Assembly (NCBI GenBank): GCA_030280995.1
Contig: JASXTE010000004.1
Coordinates: 10,310,001 to 10,374,000 of the forward strand
Origin: Hemileia vastatrix
Taxonomy: Eukaryota; Basidiomycota; Pucciniomycetes; Pucciniales; Zaghouaniaceae
Reading direction: 5' to 3'
Length of the DNA stretch: 64,000 nucleotides
Under the pieces are notes generated by a model. It was not told the origin of the DNA and ran no database searches. It worked only from the letters and a program-made list of their open reading frames with translations. Position 1 is the first letter of the stretch. Each line of letters begins with the position of its first letter. Both the position numbers and the translations under genes were made by a program. Below are positions 48,501 to 57,595 of the stretch, in pieces.

Positions 48501-49395
48501 CCAATATGGCGTAGTTGTCCGGTACATCAGAGAATAATGATAGAGCCTTAGGTTGAGATGAGCTGTCCTTACTTTCCCTCTCCTTCTTCCTTTTAAGGAA
48601 TTCTTCATGCTTTTGAGGATGAAGTTGAAAACAGGAGTCTTCTGAATGAGGTTCAAGGAGGTTGTGCTTTCCTTTTGAACAGAAAACTTTTGTCTTGCCA
48701 TCCATTGCTAAGACACTTCCAGAATTAGTCCCAGATGTATTCAAAACTTTTTGTCTAATTACTTCAGCTTCAATGTCAGCAAAGATGCTTTCAACATTAG
48801 GCCATTGATTAGTGATATTGTATTTGCTGAGAATAATAGTTGCAGCAGTTTGATACAAGTCAGGTAACAAGTTAAGCACATAATTAGCCATGATGTATGA
48901 GAGTATATTTTCCTTGAAAAGATCAGGTGCCACATCCCAAAGTAGTTTCATGTTACTTCTAAACTCATCCATTGCAGTAGGAATGCTGCTTTCAGTAGAT
49001 TTTATTTTGAATAATTTGTTGACGACATAAGAACAATTTTGGCTAGATTTTAAAGCGTAATGGTTTTTGATGCATGTCCATAATTCAGCTGGTTCCACTG
49101 CATCATTGTCTAGTATAAATTTATGTTGGTTTTCCCCGTCCATGAACATTTTGATAATAGTATTAGTTAGCCTTTTCCTTAGTTTGTAGATCACAAGCAT
49201 TTCAGGATTGGGGGGGATAGGACATTCCTCCAAGAGAAATTGATCCTGGTTTCAAACAGAAAGAGCATATTTGAGATCAGTTTTCCAAGAGCTGTAGTTT
49301 TTATTGTTAAGTTTTTCAATTCCTTTGATTTCGGAGAAATTAGAATCCTGAAGAAATGCGAAATCTGGTGTGCTTGCAGGTGTTGATTCAGCCAT
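45510..49395 (-). pseudogene. copia element 1 Gag-Pol polyprotein
   Basis: ATG at 49395 (MAESTPASTPDFAF). One reading frame runs to about 45510, interrupted only by stop codons (including TGA at 49252-49254 and TAA at 47533) with no frameshift found. Domains in order: Gag with YSSWKTDLKYAL; Cys/His motif CSKGKHN...HSEDSCFQLHP; protease AILDSGALFSIF; integrase zinc region LHHSFGHPN...CKTCALAK, core VIHMDLCG, SNNG (the usual Asp is Asn) and QQNPIGERG; reverse transcriptase LYGLKQSPQCWY and YIHVDE (normally YVDD); RNase H region LADSDYNKSSDSKST. Catalytic changes in integrase and RT, besides the stops, make it inactive. Confidence 0.88.
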
Positions 49396-49529
49396 GGCTG
49401 TGTGAGTGGATAGTGAGGATTGGGAATGTGAAGAGCTTGATGACCTGGGAGATGAAGGTGGAGATGTGCTGATAGGATCAGAAGTTTCCAGATTCTTTTA
49501 GTAATTGGGGATCACTGGGCCCATAGCCC

Positions 49530-50084
49530 TGTTAATAAGAAGGACTGATGATTTTATATAAGTTAGTAACTTAGTAAGAAATAAGGACAAGGAGGAGGGA
49601 CTGTGGACTAAGGACTTGGACTGATGGACTTGATAGGGACAGAGGGACTTGACACATTAAAATAATATAATAAATTGTTAGAATGAATAAAATAAATAAA
49701 AGAGAGATAAGATAGATACAGATTGCTGTAGCAGAGCATATGTACAAGTTACCTGATGATTTTATATAAGTTAGTAACTTAGTAAGAAATAAGGACAAGG
49801 ACGAGGGACTGGGGACTAAGGACTTGATAGGGACAGAGGGACTTGACATGTTAAAATAATATAATAAATTTTTAGAATGAATAAAATAAATAAAAGAGAG
49901 ATAAGATAGATATGGATTCAGGTAATGGATCCGTATCTTATGAATAAAGCAATGTATCATCAGGTTAGGTTAAAGATAAACTAGGACATAACTACTATAT
50001 GAGTGCAAGTAAGAAATGCTTAAGTATGCTTAAGTAACTAAGTGATAGGAGTAAATTAGTAGAGGGAATCATATCATATTGACA
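49530..50084 (-). repeat. 5' LTR of copia element 1, with internal duplication
   Basis: 555 bp against 367 bp for the partner. The segment starting CTGATGATTTTATATAAGTTAG occurs at 49546 and again at 49752, separated by a unique 31-bp patch (about 49721-49751). It looks like two partial LTR copies joined by recombination. Confidence 0.85.
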
Positions 50085-50258
50085 GGTGGATTTTTCTGTT
50101 GTTTTGCCCCTCTTCATCATCTGAGTTGAAAGAGACATCAAAAAGACTGTCACAAAATGAATTGAAAAACCTCAAAAAATTACAGCAGCTCAACTTTGGG
50201 GCTGTCAATAAATTTTTGAAAATTTTCATTTTTGTCTCAATGTTTTCAGATCTCGCTG
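50085..50258. mobile_element. Half of a mariner-type foldback MITE
   Basis: Closely matches the right half of 53428-53719 and ends GATCTCGCTG followed by TA. Copia element 1 inserted in its middle (GGTGG). Only about 18 bp resembling the left half remain before 45038. Confidence 0.7.
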
Positions 50259-50277
50259 TATGTCATATATCAAAAAA

Positions 50278-50595
50278 GGGAGACCTTTAAGGGACCACCT
50301 TTTTGAGCTGCAACGGAGACCACCTTTCTGTTTTTAGTGTTTTCACCCTATTAAGTTGGCAGTATCTCTCGCTGTGACGGCCCTCCACTGATGATAGTGA
50401 TAGATTACCCTTCCTTTTTCCTGTTGTAAAGGTTAGTATTAGATTCCTAACGCTATTTAATTCTCTAGAGGTTAGCGTTAGATTACCATTACTTTTCCTC
50501 ATTCTTGAAGTTAGCATTATTGTTCTGATAGCTGGTTAAGATGAAAAAGCCCCAGTGAAGCTAAAAATAGAAAGGTGGTTCCTTTAAAGCCTCCC
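50278..50595. mobile_element. Mutator-like MITE, 318 bp, 9-bp target duplication
   Basis: Termini GGGAGACCTTTAAGGGACCA and, inward from the right, GGGAGGCTTTAAAGGAACCA. A perfect 9-bp duplication, ATCAAAAAA, lies at 50269-50277 and 50596-50604, the length typical of Mutator-like elements. Repeated GGTTAGYRTTAGATT phrases lie inside. A related fragment is at 53125-53255. Confidence 0.85.
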
Positions 50596-50604
50596 ATCAA
50601 AAAA

Positions 50605-51181
50605 TAGTCATAGTTGATGTTTTAATGAAAAAAATCCATCTTGTAATGAAAATTTTCCAACTTTGATACTCCCTATTATCTATTTCCTAATCAAAATTGA
50701 TGTAGAGTCAAAAAGTAGTGTGAAATACGTTATTTTCTATTTATTGTAATTATCATTTAGTATTTGCATTCATTCTGGAAGCTATGTTATGTATACTCTT
50801 ACAAATAGAGAAAAAAGAAGAATTTAAAATAAGTTTTAACGTGAAAGAATACCACGCGAGCGACTACATTGAGGCAGCACAGCACCTTATAATATAAATG
50901 TGCATTTACTTCAAGTCAGAGAAGCGTGAAAGTCTTATTTAAATCAGATCATCCAATAGATAAATTAGAAGCTATGTTTGTCTGTTTAAAATCGTATAAT
51001 TATTTGCTTGAATTGAAATTTATGAATTTAAGGACCATTTGGTAGTATAATTTTTTTACAGAAGGAAATCATTTTATAAGCTTAAAACGGTTACTTTGAA
51101 ATTTTTATATTCGTTTCAAGTGTGAAATAATTATAAAATTTTACAAAATTAGTATCCAAAACTAAATGATCTGAATACTCT
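50605..51181. other. Non-coding spacer
   Basis: Contains a single right-hand MITE terminus ending near 50689 (ATTTTCCAACTTTGATACTCCC), a relative of the AGGGGGTATCAAAG family. Nothing else seen. Confidence 0.45.
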
Positions 51182-51610
51182 CACCGCAAAAAATTACCTG
51201 GCATCAGCTAGCAGGTGGCAATCACAAGTCTGTCACTCACCAGAAAAAAATGTGGGCACCTGATAGCGGGTGCCAATCCCTATCTTTGACTTAACTCAGT
51301 TTCAGCTTAGCTGTAATTATTCTGAAAAGACCATGCACTGAACAATGAGTATGCTAGCTTGCGCAACATGAAATTCGAGTTACTCTTGAATCAAATATGA
51401 ATTGAGAGATTGGCACCTGCTAACTGGTGCCGGATATTTTTTTGTGGTGACTTGTGATCCAAATTAACTCAGCTTTGATACCGTACAAACTTGTGCTCTC
51501 AGTGCCCAATGTTCTAGTTTCGCAGAAGTTTTATAGCTGAGTTAGGACTTAATTAAATCAAAGATAGGGATTGGCAGCTGCTATCAGGTTCCCGCAATTT
51601 TTTTATGGTG
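51182..51610. mobile_element. CACTA-like MITE, interrupted by a sibling copy
   Basis: Left end CACCGCAAAAAATTACCTGG, right end read inward CACCATAAAAAAATTGCGGG. Without the nested copy it is about 214 bp, the same as its sibling. Subterminal hairpins around GCTAGC/GCTATC. Flanks are TCT and ACT, so the 3-bp duplication is imperfect. Confidence 0.7.
51238..51449. mobile_element. CACTA-like MITE nested in its sibling, 212 bp
   Basis: Left end CACCAGAAAAAAATGTGGGC, right end read inward CACCACAAAAAAATATCCGG, with the 3-bp duplication ACT at 51235-51237 and 51450-51452. Subterminal GGCACCTGATAGCGGGTGCC and its partner form hairpins. Confidence 0.85.
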
Positions 51611-51613
51611 ACT

Positions 51614-52528
51614 TATCTAGCTACCAGTTGTCATTTTGTCTTTTTTATCATTGACTAAGCATTTTATATCAACCAATATATGCATCATGAATCATCAAAG
51701 ACTATAATCCTTTCATATACTATAAGCAACTTTAGATGGCCCACAAGAAAGTCCCCCATCCCAATTTACCACGGTGATTTTATCATTACTTAATTTCAAA
51801 CTGGTGCAGTTTTACCTCTTATCATTATAAAAAGATTGGAACTTCTTTCTATGTAAGAAGGAAATACTGGGGATTTTTCATTATTTGATGCTTCTAAATC
51901 ATTCTTAAATAACTTATAAGGATTAAAAGCCGCTCATGTTTATCTGGAAGCTGCTTACCATGGATATAAGGTTGATGAAAATATAAAATTGAAAAATTAA
52001 TCACGAGTTTTTGCCTGTGCTCGTTATTTAATAGGCGTTTATTTAGATACTCAGTTTTCTGAATTATTTTACTACCCTAATTGGGTGAGTTGTATGGAAT
52101 TCAAATGAACGAAACAAAAAAGAACGGACCGCTGTTAGCTCGTTTTTATACCGCACGATGCATTCTACCACATTCTAGAATCAGGAGCACATATTTTCCG
52201 CATGTAATGGTGTCCTCATGGTAGGCCCGGTTCTATCTGGAGTTCCAATGTTGATGCTGCGTGACCGCAGTTACCTTCCAAAGGAAATCTAATATTGTCT
52301 CCACAAGGTTACTCTTCTTCAGATTTTCATTTGCATAACTTGGAATTATTGAACAATTACTTTTGAAATTTTCCGTTTAATTTCAATAGTATATCGACTT
52401 GAAGCATGTGCAATTGTTCGTTAAATTAACTATTTTTAGTTCTGTCCGGCCTGGTTTCTTGGCAAAACCGAACTAACATCAGTCAACTTTGTTATGGGTG
52501 CACCCTCGCATAAAACTTTTTGAACAGC
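51614..52528. other. Non-coding stretch
   Basis: No gene, repeat termini or RNA gene recognised. Base composition is closer to that of the host-gene region than to the AT-rich left half. Confidence 0.4.
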
Positions 52529-52870
52529 TTAGTAGTAAAAGCCGTCAACACGCACCTGGAAGACATGGTTTAGACCCCCACATTGGAAGGTATTATTTTC
52601 TATCTGGGCAAACTTAACCAACGATTGAACTTGCTCCTGCAGAGTTCTAGGTTCCAAGCTTACAACCTGGTTTTCTGCGTAGGCAGTTGAGAGCACACAT
52701 AAGATTATAACACTTTGATATTGGTAATATTTTATTCCGATGTTTTTTTTGGAACTATCTGGAACTAGGCATGTTGTAGGGAGCCTTTCTTCAGGCACAA
52801 AACTATCTAAGCATTTAAGTGGGGGACATAGATCCTTCCTTATTATACTTGGAAAAATGTGATTGAGCAT
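52529..52870 (-). pseudogene. Possible secreted-protein exon or remnant
   Basis: An open frame of 113 residues. Its middle, YYQYQSVIILCVLSTAYA, looks like a signal peptide core with an AYA cleavage-type end. A polar tail of about 49 residues follows with one Cys (FQCGGLN), ending at a stop at 52529. No Met stands right before the hydrophobic part; the only start is 44 residues upstream in unrelated sequence. It may be the second exon of a small secreted protein or a chance frame. Not recognised. Confidence 0.25.
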
Positions 52871-53124
52871 AAAATTTTCAGACGTTTCAACTAATGTTGA
52901 GAATTTGATTTTGTCATTTGAAATAAATAAAATTTATCTTATTTATCAGCAGGCTATACGTCCACAACCTACATTACATTTTTTTTTTTCATTTTGTACT
53001 TATCTACCGAAAAGATTATGTATTTACTACTAATTTAATATTATAGTATGCAATAATCAGTCCATTCTCCTTTGAACGACTACATCAACTCAAGTAATCA
53101 TTTTTACATATTAATTTTGCGATG

Positions 53125-53255
53125 CCGTAAGAGTACCACCTTTCAATGTACGGTACTTTTCCCCACATTAAGTTAGCAGTAAATCTTGCTCATATTAGAA
53201 AACCCTTGACTTTTCCTTTTGTAAAGGTTAGTGTTAGATTAGAAGTTAGCTTTAC
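53125..53255. mobile_element. Fragment of the Mutator-like MITE family
   Basis: Shares ACCACCTTT, TTAAGTTRGCAGTA, and TTTTGTAAAGGTTAGTRTTAGATT with 50278-50595. Termini are not intact. Confidence 0.55.
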
Positions 53256-53427
53256 AGCTCACGCAGTGTAGTAGTGCACAGGAGAATGAGTAGAATTTCA
53301 CATAACATTTATATGGGATGCGAGCAAAATGCATTATCTTTTTGGTGCATAGAGGTGGATCGGAAAAAAAATAGTATTGCAAGTTGTTCCCGTATCAAAA
53401 GTATGTTGTGGACGTATAACTTGCCTA

Positions 53428-53719
53428 CAGTCAGATCCGAAAACATTGAGACAAAAATGAAAATTTTCGAAAATTTATTGACAGCCCAAAAGGTTGAGCT
53501 GCAGTGTTTTTTTGACATCTTCAATTCATTTTGTGGCAATCGGGTGGATTTTTCGGCTGTTTCGCCCCTCTTCATCATCTGAATTGAAAGAGAACTCAAA
53601 CAGACTGTCACAAAATGAATTGAAGATGTCAAAAAAATACTGCAGCTCAACTTTTGGGCGGGCTGTCAATAAATTTTCGAAAATTTTCATTTTTGTCTCA
53701 ATGTTTTCGGATCTGACTG
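53428..53719. mobile_element. Mariner-type foldback MITE, 292 bp
   Basis: Long inverted arms of about 110 bp start CAGTCAGATCCGAAAACATT and end with the complement. TA on the left (53426-53427); the right flank is CA, one change from TA, and the sibling half at 50258 keeps TA. The frames across it on both strands are mirror products of the palindrome, not genes. Confidence 0.8.
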
Positions 53720-53755
53720 CATTTACAAGTAGCAAATGCGTTACCATTAGTTATA

Positions 53756-53948
53756 CAGCCATATTCGAAACGTTTGGTGCAGTTTTACTAAAAAATTCAA
53801 AACTTTTGGTCAGCTCAATTGAGATTTGGCAGCAAACTTAGCCTCCCATCACCAAAAATTTGCCAGTTTTCCCGTCAAACGGCCAGCATTCTGTCTAAAT
53901 GTTTCGATTCTTTTTGCAAAACTGCACCGACCGTTTCGAATTTGGCTG
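53756..53948. mobile_element. Mariner-type MITE, 193 bp, copy 1
   Basis: CAGCCATATTCGAAACG at the left and its complement at the right. TA precedes it (53754-53755). The right TA is missing because a 200-bp MITE abuts it directly. Copy 2 at 60125-60317 has the same length in inverse orientation. Confidence 0.85.
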
Positions 53949-54146
53949 GGGGTATCAAAGTTATAAATTTGTAATTATTTGAAAGGTATTTCACAACACA
54001 AAAAGAAAACCACAAACTTGACATTAATTCTCAGTAAAATGGTGTTTTCGGAGCACAATATGGCATATTATAAAAAATAATCATTATTGATTTGGTGAAA
54101 AATAGAGGTATTTTGAAATGAAAAATTTCTAACTTTGACACCCCCT
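53949..54146. mobile_element. 200-bp MITE (AGGGGGTATCAAAG family), copy 3
   Basis: GGGGTATCAAAGTTATAAAT to ...TTTGACACCCCCT, followed by AAT (54147-54149). Its left flank is the last base of the mariner-type MITE, so the first one or two bases and the left AAT are lost. Confidence 0.8.
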
Positions 54147-54239
54147 AATAATGTACAACGGTTCTCCCCAAAATAACAAGACCATATATTATCAACTAAG
54201 GGATTGAGCAATTGACTATTACATTAATAAAAAGAAAAA

Positions 54240-54244
54240 CCATG

Positions 54245-54295
<51 letters not shown>

Positions 54296-54325
54296 GTAAT
54301 GATGATAATGATAATAATAATCATA
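54240..54325. repeat. (AAT)n microsatellite
   Basis: About 80 bp of ATAATA units with a few GAT changes. The poly-Ile frame across it on minus is an artefact. Confidence 0.95.
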
Positions 54326-54690
54326 CTGGGCGAAGTGATATATATAGCAATATTTATCAGATTTATCAACAAGTAAGAAATAATACATCCTTCAATGTGG
54401 GATGGAATAAAGACTAACACTGGCACGCAGTTACAAGTATTGATAATATCCAGGCTATCATTGATCAAAGACATCGCGGAATTGAGAAGATTACAGTTAC
54501 AAATATACCATTCATCCTCAGCGAACATAAACCATTCATCAAAGACGAAAGAACGAAAAAAAAAAAGAAAGACACAAATGAGAGGATTATATGTTCCATT
54601 TTGAAGTTTTTATACAAGGGAGGTAAAAGTATAATAGCCAAACTGGAGATCTAATTGCTATAACCTGCTTCTTAATAAGAAGAAATATAA

Positions 54691-55639
54691 TCAACATCCA
54701 GGAGGCTTGGTCAAAAAGAGAGGTTGAAGAAAATATTGAGGCGAAGCTGGTGAACTGGTTGGAGTTAAGGCCTCGTCTGAATCAGTATCTGACCAGATTT
54801 CCTGAGCGTCATCCTCATCCTCATCATCCGAAACATCCATTTCTTCATCCGACTCATCATCCCACCCCTGGTAAGAGGCTTGAGGCATACTTCCATTTTT
54901 AATATGTGATCTCCATCTGATAGAGTAACCAGGAGGGCGGCGAGGACCAGATGGTAGAGAGGCAAAATCAGGATGGATAAGCCCCAAATGTCCGTCTCCA
55001 TCAATTCTCTCTTCAAGTAAAGCAGGCAATGTTGGCCTACGAGATGGATATGAAAGAGATGGATGATGGCGTCGACGAGCATAATATTCCACAGGAGGAC
55101 GCCATCCTTTTAGGTAACTAACTATATCTTGTATTGGAGGGGGAAGACAGGGTGCGCGAGCGCAAGAAGAAACAACTGAAGAGCAGGGAGAAACTGATGA
55201 ATGTGAAAAATTATCCGATTTGACTAGACATCTTTCAGATGTATTAGAAGATTCCAAAGATTTTTCGGCAGAAATTGATTGCACTGTAAGCATCGAATCG
55301 ACAAAAGAATGCGGGGAGACGTCTGGAAGACTTTGCTGTTATGATTATTTGGGCTTCCGTTAGCAATTTGAAAAAAAAAATCTTTGATAAGAATTGCACC
55401 ATAGAAACATCATGTACCTTACTTGCACTACTAGCAGAAGGAATGAGGTTGAGTGACATTTCAGATATGTCAGTTGTTGGATATGAGCTAGTCTTAGGTG
55501 ACGAGCTTGGGATGGAACAGATAACTTGCTTGGGAGAATTTTTTGAGGGAATGCTTTGGGGATTTGTGGAAACTCGCACACGATGATAAGGATGATAGTT
55601 AGAAGAATGACTAGAAAGATCAACTACTAATGAAGGCAT
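54691..55639 (-). CDS. Uncharacterised two-exon host gene, about 288 residues
   Basis: Exon 1 is 55639-55418 (74 codons, MPSLVVDLSSHSSNYHPYHR onward, Ser/Pro/Thr rich). An 82-nt intron, 55417-55336, has AAG|GTACAT at the donor, a CTAAC branch-like site and AACAG|CAA at the acceptor, and joins the frames in phase 0. Exon 2 is 55335-54691. It has a basic patch YYARRRHHPSL, Arg/Pro-rich sequence (SLPSGPRRPPGYSIRWRS) and a strongly acidic tract (DDESDEEMDVSDDEDEDD), ending SSPASPQYFLQPLFLTKPP. The basic and acidic stretches suggest a nuclear or chromatin-associated role, which is inference. No known domain. It is the only intact non-transposon gene seen. The start is the first Met of an open frame and could be further upstream. 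Confidence 0.65.
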
Positions 55640-56213
55640 GAGAACAATTTTAAGGGTGAGAGTTAACTAAGGGGTAACAACGCAGTTAAATGGAAAGATA
55701 GGATTGTTAAAGCCAAATGAAGATGGGCGAATGGAGAAAGGAAGACAAGAAGTGATATGGTGGGAGGAAAAATGAAGAAAGTAGAGCAGGATAATGTGAG
55801 AAACAAGCACACAGACAAAGCCAAGTGAAAGAAAATATAAAATGTTTGGGAAGGTGTGAGCTGGAAAGATGAAGAGTCTACAGGCAGATGGGAAGGGAAA
55901 GGCGTGGGGGCGTTGTCTTATAACTCCAGTCTGTAGAGAGGAAAGATATGAGAGATAAATGGAGCGAAGACAAAAAAAAACATTTCAATGGCGCTCTGTC
56001 CTCGAGGATGAGTGTATGGCTTAAGTCGATGGTGACTCAACTGGGCAAAAGTCTAACCAAGTGATCCAGTTCCTCTGCATCATCAAAAAGATATTTTTAG
56101 ATTCATGTAATTGTCTTTTAAGCCATATGCTTTCCACCCAATTGTACCGAATACAATTCATTTTCCTTCAATGTATGTAGGCTTTACCACGAGTCCCTTT
56201 CCGGGAGATCTGG
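55640..56213. promoter_or_regulatory. Upstream region of the host gene
   Basis: 574 bp between the start codon and the TRIM. No clear TATA box at a fixed distance; purine-rich on plus. Presumed to hold the promoter because nothing else is there. Confidence 0.35.
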
Positions 56214-56218
56214 ACTTC

Positions 56219-57257
56219 TGTAGAGAATGATGCCTTGCAGAACCAGGGAAAGGTCTCCGATGTATTCGGAGGCTACACTATATACTGATGAGAGACTAGC
56301 TAAGTACATAGTATGGTAACACCATAACATCCCCCCCACTTAGTTAGACGAACATCACCCTACACTAATAATAAAAGATTGTAACGAGTGACAATGAAAG
56401 GGAATAGTAAACTAATTTAAAAAGAGTGTGTTAAAAATGTTAAAAGACAATACACTAAGAAGCTAAATTATTCCAGTTTGTAGTTTAAAAGTATTTAATG
56501 AAAATAAAGAAAAATTATAAGAAAAATTTGTACATCCCCCCCATCAAGACATCAACAAATCACCAAGTATTGGAGTAGAAATTGAAGGAAAATAAGAAAC
56601 TTGATGGAGTAGGTGAGGTGAGAGTGAACTGAGATTTGAGATATTCGGTATGAAAATTGAGGATTGAGCAAGAAGGGAATTGTGAGCGGTGTGCGAAATG
56701 GTAGATTTCCAGACTTGCTTCTGATTGATTGGTGACTTTAGAGAAATGAGATAATGGGGTTTTGGGAATGCTGCCTGTTGAGGCCAGCATGTGGCGAAGG
56801 TACAAGATTTAGAGAAAGGGGTGGTTAACGAGGTGGGTTTTGAGAATAGTTTGTGGCAAAAAGTTTTGCTTGTATCGTCGCAAATCACGATGAGGGAAGA
56901 TGCCTCACACACCATAGCGGAGCGGATACCTTTCTTAGGCAGGATGATAAGATGGCGCCCATACACCAAATTTAGAGAGGAAAATGCCATTTTTTGGCTG
57001 AGGCGAGAACAGCGCCCATACACTGTTTTGAGAGTAGAATTGAGAATATGGCGCCCCATACACCATGAGGAGGAGGGAAATTGCAGTATCGTTGCAATGA
57101 ACGGGGTTCTACGAAGGGTTCTCCACGAGCGAGACGGCCCATAACCTGTAGAGAATGATGCCTTGCAGAACCAGGGAAAGGTCTCCGATGTATTCGGAGG
57201 CTACACTATATACTGATGAGAGACTAGCTAAGTACATAGTATGGTAACACCATAACA
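56219..57257 (-). mobile_element. Terminal-repeat retrotransposon in miniature (TRIM), 1039 bp
   Basis: Two apparently identical 111-bp LTRs (56219-56329 and 57147-57257) with TG...CA ends and the 5-bp duplication ACTTC (56214-56218 and 57258-57262). On minus, the base after the 5' LTR begins GGTTATGGGCCGTC, a half-tRNA-iMet primer site of copia type. Directly before the 3' LTR lies a polypurine tract, AGTGGGGGGGA. The 817-bp interior has no gag or pol; a 171-residue frame at 56544-57059 on minus has no recognised domain. Identical LTRs imply recent insertion, with enzymes supplied by another element. It lies upstream of the host gene. Confidence 0.92.
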
Positions 57258-57302
57258 ACTTCGCTACCGTATGAATTTCTGTTGTGGGTACACCTCGCAC
57301 TG

Positions 57303-57374
57303 GTTTCCTTAGCTCAGTGGTTAGAGCAACTAACATGTCATAAGTGGTCACAGGTTCGACTCCTGTAGGGGACA
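57303..57374 (+). tRNA. tRNA-like sequence in 5' LTR of copy A
   Basis: 72 nt with canonical spacing: acceptor GTTTCCT/AGGGGAC (two G-U pairs), D arm GCTC...GAGC, anticodon stem ACTAA/TAAGT (one mismatch), loop CATGTCA, T arm ACAGG TTCGACT CCTGT, discriminator A. The apparent anticodon is TGT (Thr), but position 33 is A, not T, so it is unlikely to work in translation. A box TAGCTCAGTGG and B box GGTTCGACTCC are intact; TTTT follows 8 nt downstream. Read as a Pol III promoter. Confidence 0.75.
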
Positions 57375-57497
57375 CTATCCTTTTCCTCCTTAATAGGTTA
57401 TGGGCCCAGCGTTATCTGGCTAACCCCCAGGCTGCGGTAAGGTAGTTGCCTAGTCAGCTCGGTGCACGGGGGGGTGTTGTGGGTACACCTCGCACTG

Positions 57498-57569
57498 GTT
57501 TCCTTAGCTCAGTGGTTAGAGCAACTAACATGTCATAAGTGGTCACAGGTTCGACTCCTGTAGGGGACA
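57498..57569 (+). tRNA. tRNA-like sequence in 3' LTR of copy A
   Basis: Identical to 57303-57374. The two are 195 bp apart, the distance between LTR starts. Confidence 0.75.
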
Positions 57570-57595
57570 CTATCCTTTTCCTCCTTAATAATTTC

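Larger units (their letters stand above)
45038..50084 (-). mobile_element. Ty1/copia element 1, complete but mutated
   Basis: LTRs begin TGTTAATAAG and end in ACA on plus, flanked by the 5-bp duplication GGTGG (45033-45037 and 50085-50089). The 3' LTR is 45038-45404. The 5' LTR is 49530-50084 and contains a partial internal duplication. The primer site directly inside the 5' LTR reads GGGCTATGGGCCCAG on minus (ending at 49529), the copia-type half-tRNA-iMet site. It sits next to a mariner-type MITE half. Confidence 0.9.
57280..57590 (+). mobile_element. 311-bp LTR mini-element with tRNA-like LTRs, copy A
   Basis: Two identical 116-bp direct repeats (57280-57395 and 57475-57590) start TGTTGTGGGTACACC and end CCTCCTTAATA, around a 79-bp interior. 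The 5-bp duplication is ATTTC at 57275-57279 and 57591-57595. The interior starts GGTTATGGGCCCAGCG, the copia-type half-tRNA-iMet primer site, and ends GTGCACGGGGGGG, a polypurine tract against the second repeat. This is the layout of a minimal LTR retroelement. Each repeat holds a full tRNA-like sequence with A and B boxes and a TTTT terminator. The LTR ends in TA, not the usual CA. Copy B at 58778-59089 has the same structure and its own duplication. Confidence 0.93.

Noticed and set aside
53309..53747. Frames repeated on both strands with CSVFLTSSIHFV
   Set aside because: Both strands of a foldback MITE give the same peptide; it is the palindrome, not a gene.
54196..54528. Poly-isoleucine frame resembling a membrane protein
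   Set aside because: A direct translation of the (AAT)n microsatellite.
56544..57059. 171-residue frame inside the TRIM as a possible gene
   Set aside because: No recognised domain, and it runs through the repeated ATGGCGCC motifs; TRIMs normally have no coding capacity. Kept only as a note.
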